From: OMOG01 sp041485845
GTDB lineage: Bacteria; Acidobacteriota; Terriglobia; Bryobacterales; Bryobacteraceae
Assembly (NCBI GenBank): GCA_041485845.1
Contig: JBGPKH010000129.1
Coordinates: 1 to 16,939, forward strand
Reading direction: 5' to 3'
DNA: 16,939 nucleotides
Part shown: in pieces, positions 1-6,666 of the stretch
How positions within the stretch are numbered: position 1 is the first letter of the stretch
Layout of the letters: each line of letters opens with the position of its first letter
Notes under the pieces: generated by a model
Seen by the model: only the letters and a program-made list of their open reading frames with translations
Databases searched by the model: none
What the model was told of the DNA's origin: nothing
Made by a program: the position numbers and the translations under genes

Positions 1-1527
1 CCCAATGGAAAGCCCGATCCAATCGCTGCGGCACGCGATATCCGCGAAACGTTCGTTCGCATGGCGATGAATGACGAGGAGACCGTTGCGCTCATTGCCG
101 GCGGGCACACGTTCGGCAAAACCCACGGCGCTGCCGATGCGGACAAATATGTCGGCGCCGAACCGGAGGGCGCCCCCATTGAAGAGCTGGGCTTGGGCTG
201 GACAAACACGTTCGGCAGCGGCAAAGGCGCCCACACGATCACCAGCGGTTTGGAAGGCGCATGGACCCCTAGCCCAGTAAGGTGGGACAACGGGTACTTC
301 GACACGCTGTTCGGCCATGAGTGGGAACTGACGAAGAGCCCTGCCGGCGCGCATCAGTGGACGCCTAAGAACGGCGCCGGCGCAGGCACCGTGCCGGATG
401 CGCACGATCCGTCGAAGCGGCACGCGCCGATGATGCTCACGACGGACCTCGCCCTGAGGATGGATCCGGCCTACGCAAAGATCTCGAAGCGCTTCCACGA
501 GAACCCGCAGGAGCTCGCAGACGCGTTCGCCAAGGCTTGGTTCAAGCTCACGCACCGCGATATGGGGCCGATCTCGCGGTACCTCGGTCCGCTGGTGCCG
601 AAGGAATCGCTGCTATGGCAGGATCCTGTTCCCGCAGTGGATCATGCGTTGATCGGGGAGCAGGATATTGCTGCTCTGAAGGCCAAGATTCTCGCGTCGG
701 GACTGTCCATCTCTCAAATGGCCTCGACGGCCTGGGCGTCGGCGGCGACGTTCCGCGGCTCCGACAAGCGCGGTGGCGCGAACGGCGCGCGCATTCGCCT
801 CGCGCCGCAGAAGGATTGGGAAGTCAACCAGCCGGCTCAACTGGGAAAGGTGCTGCAGACGCTCGAAGGGATCCAAAAGGAGTTCAACGCTTCGCAGTCC
901 GGCGGGAAGAAGGTTTCGCTCGCTGACCTGATTGTTCTGGGCGGCTGCGCGGCCGTCGAGGCGGCGGCGAAGAAAGCCGGACACGACGTGAAGGTACCTT
1001 TCACGCCGGGGCGCACGGACGCTTCGCAGGAGCAGACCGATGTGCACTCCTTTGCGCCGCTTGCACCGATTGCTGACGGGTTCCGCAACTATCTCCGAAG
1101 CGGACAGCCCCTGCCGGCTGAGGAACTGCTGCTGGATCGGGCGCAGTTGCTGACGCTGACCGCTCCTGAGATGACGGTTCTCATCGGCGGCTTGCGCGCC
1201 CTGAATGTAAACGCCGGGCAGTCCAAACACGGCGTGTTCACCAACCGGCCCGAGACGCTGACGAATGATTTCTTCGTCAACCTGCTCAACATGAATACGA
1301 AGTGGCAGGCCTCCTCTACAACCGAAGGCGTGTTTGAGGGGCGCGATCGCGCGACGGGTGAAATCAAATGGACCGGCACTCGGGTCGACCTTATCTTCGG
1401 TTCTAACTCTCAGCTCCGGGCCGTCGCGGAAGTCTATGCATGCGACGACTCGAACGAGGCGTTCGTGAAAGACTTCGTGGCTGCGTGGACCAAGGTGATG
1501 AACCTTGATCGCTACGACCTTGCCTGA
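1..1527 (+). CDS. katG: Catalase-peroxidase KatG, 5'-truncated by window edge
   Basis: Bifunctional haem catalase-peroxidase that removes hydrogen peroxide in the cytoplasm. The reading frame is open from base 1, so about 230 N-terminal residues, including the distal His/Arg/Trp site, lie outside the window; 508 residues remain of the usual 720-750. The proximal haem-ligand motif GGHTFGKTHG is present (His is residue 36 of the fragment). Fifteen residues before it lies the Met that in this family joins the Met-Tyr-Trp adduct, in RMAMND. DMGPISRYLGP carries the mobile Arg seen in M. tuberculosis KatG. The C-terminal, haem-free domain is complete (SDKRGGANGARIRL, TPGRTDASQEQTD, ending in KVMNLDRYDLA). 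It converges with the M16 protease gene. No frameshift or missing conserved block was seen. Family assignment is near certain. Confidence 0.98.
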   Translation, partial: PNGKPDPIAAARDIRETFVRMAMNDEETVALIAGGHTFGKTHGAADADKYVGAEPEGAPIEELGLGWTNTFGSGKGAHTITSGLEGAWTPSPVRWDNGYFDTLFGHEWELTKSPAGAHQWTPKNGAGAGTVPDAHDPSKRHAPMMLTTDLALRMDPAYAKISKRFHENPQELADAFAKAWFKLTHRDMGPISRYLGPLVPKESLLWQDPVPAVDHALIGEQDIAALKAKILASGLSISQMASTAWASAATFRGSDKRGGANGARIRLAPQKDWEVNQPAQLGKVLQTLEGIQKEFNASQSGGKKVSLADLIVLGGCAAVEAAAKKAGHDVKVPFTPGRTDASQEQTDVHSFAPLAPIADGFRNYLRSGQPLPAEELLLDRAQLLTLTAPEMTVLIGGLRALNVNAGQSKHGVFTNRPETLTNDFFVNLLNMNTKWQASSTTEGVFEGRDRATGEIKWTGTRVDLIFGSNSQLRAVAEVYACDDSNEAFVKDFVAAWTKVMNLDRYDLA

Positions 1528-1764
1528 GCTCGGCGGAAAAGAGAGCTGTCAACTCGGTACTAACCCCCGTTCGCACACTAGAGGTCGCCGCGGAGTCCGT
1601 ATTTTTCTCCCATAAATCCCTTTGACTCAGGGGAAGTATGGCGCGGGCGGAGAGGAAAAGCAAGGGGCCGGGGGCTGGGGGCCGGGGGTTTGCGGCGGAG
1701 CGCACCCGCGTCGGAAAGGGGATTGCCATGGTCAGGGCCGGCGGCGGAGGCCCCCGGCCCACCG
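1528..1764. other. Convergent intergenic region with G-tract
   Basis: The 237-bp gap lies between the 3' ends of katG and the M16 gene. I see no gene here. No classic stem plus T-run terminator is evident after either gene. The main feature is the G-rich tract at 1664-1688 and the C-rich arm at 1750-1760, described separately. One or both may serve transcription termination, which is inference. Confidence 0.5.
1664..1760 (+). repeat. G4-type G tract with distant complementary C-rich arm
   Basis: Four runs of 4-5 G separated by two-base spacers (1664-1667, 1670-1674, 1677-1681, 1684-1688) fit the pattern of a very short-loop G-quadruplex. The 11 bases at 1665-1675 (GGGCCGGGGGC) are perfectly complementary to 1750-1760 (GCCCCCGGCCC). 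The second copy at 1679-1688 can pair with the same arm over 10 bases. The element could therefore switch between a quadruplex and a long-loop stem. It sits between two convergent genes, where a bidirectional terminator is expected. Confidence 0.6.
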
Positions 1765-4500
1765 TTACTGGTAGACGGCGGCTTTCTTGAAGTCGCCGGC
1801 TTTGAAGATGGACAGGGCGGCGGGATCGATGTGGCGGCGGAAGGCATCGGAGACCTGCTGGGGGGTCAGCGCGGCGATACTGGCTTCCACGGCTTCATCG
1901 AATTTCATAGTGCGGTCGTAGCGTTCACGGGCTTGCAGCAGGCCGGCCAGCGACGAGTCCTGCGAGCGCGCCACCTTGCGCTCATCGAGCCACGACTTCT
2001 TGGCGGCGGCCACTTCGTCGGCATCGAATCCATCCTTGAGGGTGCGGGCCAACTCGTCCTGGAAACTGGCCTCCACCTTGGGGGCGTTTTGCGGAGCCGC
2101 GATGGCCAGGCCGAGGAACGCGCCGCCATCGTCTTTGGTGGGAGCCGTGAATGAGGATTGGACGGCGTAGCTCAGCCCCTCTTTCTCGCGAATGCGTTTG
2201 AACAGGCGGGCGCCCGGGGTGCCTCCCAGCATGTAGTTGGCCAGCACCATGGCCGGATAATCGGGATCTTCATCGGACATCTTGAATGGCTCGCCGGTGA
2301 TGAAGAACGCGTTCTGCTTGTCGGGGGCTTCGATCTTGCGATTCACCGCCTCGACCTTCTGGTACGGATTGAGGATGCGCTCGGTAGGGCCGGGGCTCTT
2401 CCAGTTGCCGAACAGCTCGGCGGCCAGCTTCTGCACCTCGGTTTTGTCGAACTGGCCGGAGGCGGCGAATTCGCCGACGGAAGCGCCGTAGAACTGGGCG
2501 TAGAACTTGCGGACGTCGTCGAGTGTGACCTTCTTGAGGTCCTCAATCTGCTCGTCGGGAGTCGGGACATAGTGGACATCACCGCGAGGGTACCGGGCTG
2601 CGAGGTGGCGGCTGTACCCGGTGAAGGCCAGACTCTGGGGATCGCTCCTGCCCGCCTCGATTCCGGCGATGCGCTGTTGGCGCACCTGTTCGAATTCGTT
2701 CTCGGGAAAAGCAGGTTCGCGCAGAATCTCGGCCGCCAGGCGAAGGGCTCCGGCCAGGCTGGCTTCTGTTGTCTCGATGTTGGCGGATGCGAAGTTGAGG
2801 CCACCATTCACGCCGACCCGGGCTTTGAGGCGGTCGGTTTCGTCCTGAATCTGCTGGCGGGTCCGGTTCTTGGCGCCGCGCATCAGGAGCGCGCCGGTGA
2901 GTTGCGCCACGGCGCTCTTGCCGAACAGCGATTTCTCGTCGCCGAAGCGCATGATCATGGTGGCGACGACGGTGCCGCCGCGGGTCTTCTTGGGCAGCAG
3001 CACGACCTTCATGCCGTTGGCCAGCTTGCTGCGGACCACTCGGCTTTCGATACTGGCGGGCGTCGGGTCAAAGGCCTCGCCCTGGGAAATGACTTCTCCG
3101 CCTTTGTAGTCCTTCAGCAGCGCGGCCACATCGGGGCTGGCGGGAATCTCCGCGCGGTCGGGGTTCTTGGTGGGAATGAACATTCCCAGGGTGCGATTCG
3201 ACTCCTTCAGATAGGCTTTGGCCACCCGCAGGATGTCCTGCTCGGTGACCTTCTTGATCTGATCGCGGGAGAGGAAAAGCAGGCGCCAATCGCCGGCCGC
3301 GGCGGACTCGCTGAAGGTGAGGCCGACCATTTCGGAGTTGGTCAGGCCCAAATCGATCTGCTTCACCAGACGGGCCTTGGCGCGCTCGACCTCCTCCTTG
3401 CTGGGTGGTTCGCTCGCCAGCCCTTCGACCGTTTTGATGAGAATCTGGCGGGCATCCTCGATGGACTGGCCGGGGCTCAGTCGAACCGTTGCCATGAGGA
3501 AGCCGGGATCGTGCAGTTCCTGGAACTCCATGCCGGCGTCAACCGCTTTCTTGTTGTCGACCAGTGCCTTGTAAAGACGGCCGGACGGCGTTTCGCCGAG
3601 CACCCCGGCGAGCACATCGAGCACCGCGGCATCGGGATGCGAGCCGGAGGGACCGTGATAGGCGAGCTTGATTTCCTGGATATCGCCGACGCGGCGGAGG
3701 GTGACGGAGCGCTCTCCGTCCTGCGTGGGCTCGACCGTGTAGGTGGGGTCGAGCTTCCGCTGGGGCCGTGGAATGGCGCCGGCCGTCTGGACCACCCAAG
3801 CCAAGGCCTTGGTTTCATCGAAGTTGCCGGCGATGGTGAGGATGGCGTTGTCGGGCTGGTAAAACTTCTGGTAGAAGGCCGCGAGCCGGTCGATCGGCAC
3901 TTTCTCGATATCCGAGCGGTTACCGATGGTGGACTTGCCGTAGTTGTGGAAGGTGTAGGCCGCCTCCAGCGTGCGTTGCTCCAGAATCTGGCCCGGGCTG
4001 TTTTCGCCCATCTCGAACTCGTTGCGGACCACGGTCATCTCGGTATCGAGGACGGCCTTTTCCATGCGCATGTTGACCATGCGATCGGCTTCGAGGCCGA
4101 GTGCCCACTTGAGATTGTCGTCGGAGGCGGTTAAGGTCTCGTAGTAATTGGTCCGGTCGTATGAGGTGGTGCCGTTGAAGAAGGCGCCGCGATCGGTGAG
4201 CTCTTTTTTGACGTCCCGGCCGGACTTACTCCGCTTAAAAAGCATATGTTCGAGCAGGTGCGCCATGCCCGTCTCGCCGTAGCCTTCGTGGCGGGAGCCC
4301 ACCAGGTAGGTCATGTTGACCGTGACCTTGGGTTTGGATCCATCTGGAAACAAAAGCAGATGCAGGCCGTTGGGGAGAGCGTACTCGTTGACGCCTTCGA
4401 CGGAGGTGACCTTCTGGACGCCTTGGGGAAGGGTTTGGGAGAATGCCGCAAACGCCAAGAGCAGGGTAGCAGACCGTATCAATCGCAGGTTACGACGCAT
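1765..4500 (-). CDS. Secreted M16-family zinc metalloprotease, two-domain
   Basis: Pitrilysin/insulinase-type (M16) peptidase of 911 residues, about the length of the fused N-half/C-half bacterial form. A basic N-terminus followed by a hydrophobic stretch (residues 1-23) looks like a signal peptide, so it probably acts in the periplasm or outside the cell. The inverse zinc motif HLLEH is at residues 81-85, and the third zinc ligand is probably Glu161 in RNEFEMGEN, 80 residues later. An M16_C-type domain follows at about 215-400. The second half (about 490-911) repeats the fold but has lost HxxEH, as is normal for the inactive half; it contains GGTPGARLFKRIREKEGLSY, typical of the substrate-binding side. 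The start is supported by GAGGT just upstream. The gene stands alone, convergent with katG. The physiological substrate is unknown. Confidence 0.93.
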   Translation of the reverse strand: MRRNLRLIRSATLLLAFAAFSQTLPQGVQKVTSVEGVNEYALPNGLHLLLFPDGSKPKVTVNMTYLVGSRHEGYGETGMAHLLEHMLFKRSKSGRDVKKELTDRGAFFNGTTSYDRTNYYETLTASDDNLKWALGLEADRMVNMRMEKAVLDTEMTVVRNEFEMGENSPGQILEQRTLEAAYTFHNYGKSTIGNRSDIEKVPIDRLAAFYQKFYQPDNAILTIAGNFDETKALAWVVQTAGAIPRPQRKLDPTYTVEPTQDGERSVTLRRVGDIQEIKLAYHGPSGSHPDAAVLDVLAGVLGETPSGRLYKALVDNKKAVDAGMEFQELHDPGFLMATVRLSPGQSIEDARQILIKTVEGLASEPPSKEEVERAKARLVKQIDLGLTNSEMVGLTFSESAAAGDWRLLFLSRDQIKKVTEQDILRVAKAYLKESNRTLGMFIPTKNPDRAEIPASPDVAALLKDYKGGEVISQGEAFDPTPASIESRVVRSKLANGMKVVLLPKKTRGGTVVATMIMRFGDEKSLFGKSAVAQLTGALLMRGAKNRTRQQIQDETDRLKARVGVNGGLNFASANIETTEASLAGALRLAAEILREPAFPENEFEQVRQQRIAGIEAGRSDPQSLAFTGYSRHLAARYPRGDVHYVPTPDEQIEDLKKVTLDDVRKFYAQFYGASVGEFAASGQFDKTEVQKLAAELFGNWKSPGPTERILNPYQKVEAVNRKIEAPDKQNAFFITGEPFKMSDEDPDYPAMVLANYMLGGTPGARLFKRIREKEGLSYAVQSSFTAPTKDDGGAFLGLAIAAPQNAPKVEASFQDELARTLKDGFDADEVAAAKKSWLDERKVARSQDSSLAGLLQARERYDRTMKFDEAVEASIAALTPQQVSDAFRRHIDPAALSIFKAGDFKKAAVYQ

Positions 4501-4526
4501 GATTACCTCTGGGGAGCTTTGCTCGG

Positions 4527-4544
4527 ATTATAGCAAGTCCTTGC
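4527..4544 (-). promoter_or_regulatory. Extended -10 promoter of the M16 gene with adjacent palindrome
   Basis: On the minus strand a perfect TATAAT (4527-4532) is preceded by TGC, giving an extended -10 element about 27 bp upstream of the protease ATG. No good -35 hexamer is visible at 16-18 bp, which fits an extended -10 promoter. Abutting it is the palindrome GCAAG-TC-CTTGC (4533-4544), placed in the spacer where a regulator could bind. The promoter call is fairly good; an operator role is inference. Confidence 0.5.
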
Positions 4545-4645
4545 AGAGGATTGCGGTTTGAAGGCCCTTGGGCGCCCTTGGGCGGTAGGGATTTACGGTT
4601 AACTGCCGACGATCTTCACGAGGCGGCCGACGCGTTCCGGAGAAA

Positions 4646-4760
4646 CTACTGCTTCGGCCCGACCACGGGGCCATCCCCGGATACAAAGTAACCGGCCGGA
4701 GCGTTGCCGTTGTTGGCGAGGGCATAAGCGCGGGCCGCCTTCACCGTGGCGACCAGCGCG
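4646..4760 (-). pseudogene. Possible 3' remnant of an unrecognised gene
   Basis: The minus-strand frame ending in a stop at 4646 reads like real protein over its last 35-40 residues (ALVATVKAARAYALANNGNA, then PAGYFVSGDG and a PKQ end). Upstream of about 4760 the frame becomes Arg/Cys-rich and unconvincing, with no credible start or ribosome site. It may be the tail of a decayed gene. I do not recognise the family, and chance coding-like sequence is possible. Confidence 0.22.
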
Positions 4761-4943
4761 CTCCCGAGGTCCCCTGCTGCCGTGTCACAGCGGCGGGTGT
4801 GATTTACTACTGGCAGAACTGCGAAAGGCCGCATCGCGTAGTAGAGACCCGCGGCGGATGAAATGGCCGCAATCTGCGACTTGTGGAAGGTGAACCGGCC
4901 TCCCGTACTTCCGGCTGGTCTCCTTTTCCGCGCGCTCTGAGAA

Positions 4944-4979
4944 TTGACGATTTGATCGCATCTACGATAGAGTAGAGGG
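4944..4979 (+). promoter_or_regulatory. Putative promoter/operator and ribosome site of the metal-efflux operon
   Basis: TTGACG (4944-4949) is a good -35 candidate; at 16-17 bp the -10 is poor (ATAGAG region). Overlapping that -10 is the perfect inverted repeat TCTAC-N6-GTAGA (4961-4976), whose arms resemble the TAC/GTA arms of BlaI/CopY-family operators. GAGGG at 4975-4979 is a Shine-Dalgarno sequence five bases before the TTG start at 4985, so a repressor bound to the palindrome would block the promoter and lie next to the ribosome site. Repressor identity is inference. Confidence 0.45.
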
Positions 4980-4984
4980 CATCC

Positions 4985-5347
4985 TTGAGGGTCCTGTCGG
5001 CAATCACGGCCACTGTCACGCTGCTCTTGAGCTTCGCTCAGGCGCCGTTTGCCCACACGCATCGCCGCAATTCAGATCACCTTCAGGCGACGGCAATGCC
5101 GCACTTCCACGTGCGGTTATTGTCGGATCAACATTTGTCGCTGCATGGACCGGACGATGACGACGTTCAGCAGGTAGACTGGGTCGTCCTCGCTCAGGCC
5201 TCCGCGCAACCTTTCGTCGCCGAGATCAGTGAGCCGGTGATCGTCTTGGCTTCCCCTGCGCGATATGAGCTTTTGCGAGCCCCGGCGCCGCGCGCTCACG
5301 GCCCTCCGGGGCTCACCAAACTCCCGCCTCGCGCTCCCCCCGTCTAG
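4985..5347 (+). CDS. Small secreted His-rich protein, first gene of metal-efflux operon
   Basis: Predicted 120-residue protein. The start is TTG, chosen because GAGGG lies five bases upstream and because the first 23 residues form a good signal peptide (RVLSAITATVTLLLSFAQAPFA). The mature part is rich in His near its front (HTHRR, DHLQ, PHFHV, DQHLSLHGPDDDD), then has an acidic patch and a Pro-rich tail ending in LPPRAPPV. It lies 62 bp before the outer-membrane channel gene in the same direction. His-rich periplasmic proteins that bind metal are known companions of RND efflux operons (CzcI- or CusF-like in role), but I see no sequence match to either. A metal-binding or sensing role is inference from composition and position. 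Confidence 0.55.
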   Translation: MRVLSAITATVTLLLSFAQAPFAHTHRRNSDHLQATAMPHFHVRLLSDQHLSLHGPDDDDVQQVDWVVLAQASAQPFVAEISEPVIVLASPARYELLRAPAPRAHGPPGLTKLPPRAPPV

Positions 5348-5398
5348 CATCGTCACCCGACACGCTTGGCGTGTGTTCACTGTTCCTGTTCCTGCATC

Positions 5399-5403
5399 GA
5401 GGT
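5399..5403 (+). promoter_or_regulatory. Ribosome binding site deciding the channel gene start
   Basis: GAGGT lies six bases upstream of the ATG at 5410. This favours that ATG over an upstream in-frame GTG at 5371, and the resulting N-terminus is a normal signal peptide. Confidence 0.7.
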
Positions 5404-5409
5404 GGAGAA

Positions 5410-6666
5410 ATGTTCCCAAGTTCAAAGATCCGGGCTTGTGGTGTAGCCCTCCTAAGCCCATTGATTGTGGCAGTGACGTGCTCGGCACAGACGTGGACCG
5501 AAGCTCGCGTTCTCGAATTGTTCGCACAGCAGAGCCCTCAAGCCGTAGCTGCGCGGGCACAGATCGCGGTGACGCGCGCCGATGCCAGAGGGCGAGGCTT
5601 GTACGCCAACCCCACCTTTAGCTACAGCAGGGAAGGCGCCGGCTTCACTGAATTCTTCCAGGCCGAACAGGCGTTGCCGCTTACCGGAAGGATTGGAATA
5701 CTGCGCCAGGCGGTCGCGCCCGCGGTTGGCGCGGCCGAGGCGGATGCGGACGCCTTGATCTGGCAACTGCGCGCCGAGGTTCGCGTGGCATTCTACCGGC
5801 TGCTGGCGTTGCAGGACCGGGAGGAAGTCCTGAACGCCACGATACGGGATTTGCAGGAAGTGATCCGCGTCCTGACAACCCGCGAGAAAGAAGGAGAAGG
5901 ATCGCGCTTTGACCGGCTTCGCTGGGAACGGGAACTTGTGGAAGTTCGGGCGGAGTTGGCGTTACTTCAGCCGCAATCCACCCAGGCGAGAAGCCGGATG
6001 CTTGAGTTTCTTCCACCGGGCACGGAAATTGGCAAAGTTGAGGGCGCCATCCTGCCGGCTCAGGAACTGCCCCAGTTGGCGGAACTCCTGACGCAGGCCT
6101 TGGCCTCCCGTTCTGAAATCCGCGCGGATCAACAACTGGTTGCTCGTCTCCGGCTCGAACAACAGGCCGCCGGACGCCTCCGCTTTCCCGAACCAGTGGT
6201 TGCAGGTGGCCTGAAACGCGCCGAGGGAATCGACTTCTCACAAGCGGGCCAGACGCCGTCGGAACGAACGCAGAAAGGTGTGATCGTCGGGATCACGATC
6301 CCCATTCCCTCCTTCAATCGCGGGCAGGCCGAAGTGGACAGGCTCCAAGCCGAGCAAACACGGGTTGAGGCGCACCGGCGTGCGTTGGAGCACCAGGTCC
6401 GCGCGCAGGTAGCCGGGGCGTATCAGACGCTCAATCTCAGGCGCCAGGGAATCGAGAGCTATCGCCGTGAGCTGGGTGGGCGGAACGAGGAACTGCTGAA
6501 GATCGCTCAAACGGCCTATCAGGAGGGTGAGGTTGGCATCCTGGAGCTTCTGGATGTCTTCCGGTTGCAGCGTCAGTCGCAACAGAGGCTGGTTGAGTTG
6601 GGATCGGCCGCGCGAGAAGCGCAGATCGAACTGGAAAGAGTAATGGGCCGGGAGGTGACGAAATGA
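5410..6666 (+). CDS. TolC/CusC-like outer-membrane efflux protein
   Basis: Outer-membrane channel of a tripartite RND efflux system, 418 residues, typical of the CusC/CzcC group. The N-terminal signal peptide (about residues 1-26, ending near VTCSAQ) is followed by two repeats of the outer-membrane efflux domain with long Ala/Glu/Arg-rich coiled-coil helices (about 30-210 and 220-415). Recognisable segments include AEQALPLTGRIGILR and, in the second repeat, VGITIPIPSFNRGQAEVDRL, the usual strand preceding the second helical hairpin; LLDVFRLQRQSQQ is near the end. Its stop overlaps the adaptor start by four bases (ATGA), showing translational coupling. It should form the exit duct for metal ions pumped by the RND protein. 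Confidence 0.93.
   Translation: MFPSSKIRACGVALLSPLIVAVTCSAQTWTEARVLELFAQQSPQAVAARAQIAVTRADARGRGLYANPTFSYSREGAGFTEFFQAEQALPLTGRIGILRQAVAPAVGAAEADADALIWQLRAEVRVAFYRLLALQDREEVLNATIRDLQEVIRVLTTREKEGEGSRFDRLRWERELVEVRAELALLQPQSTQARSRMLEFLPPGTEIGKVEGAILPAQELPQLAELLTQALASRSEIRADQQLVARLRLEQQAAGRLRFPEPVVAGGLKRAEGIDFSQAGQTPSERTQKGVIVGITIPIPSFNRGQAEVDRLQAEQTRVEAHRRALEHQVRAQVAGAYQTLNLRRQGIESYRRELGGRNEELLKIAQTAYQEGEVGILELLDVFRLQRQSQQRLVELGSAAREAQIELERVMGREVTK

Larger units (their letters stand above)
4501..4984. other. Mostly non-coding region between M16 gene and efflux operon
   Basis: This 484-bp stretch separates divergent genes. It holds the M16 promoter (4527-4544), a tandem decamer CCCTTGGGCG repeated twice (4565-4584), a possible degenerate C-terminal coding remnant on the minus strand (4646-4760) and the efflux-operon control region (4944-4979). 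No RNA gene was recognised. Confidence 0.5.

Noticed and set aside
613..1230. Minus-strand open frame of 205 codons within katG
   Set aside because: Antisense shadow of katG with Arg-rich, domain-free translation.
2158..4134. Very long plus-strand open frame (658 codons) opposite the M16 gene
   Set aside because: It is fully antisense to a clear M16 protease, has no ribosome site, and its Gly/Leu/Val-rich translation shows no domain; GC-rich codon bias explains the lack of stops.
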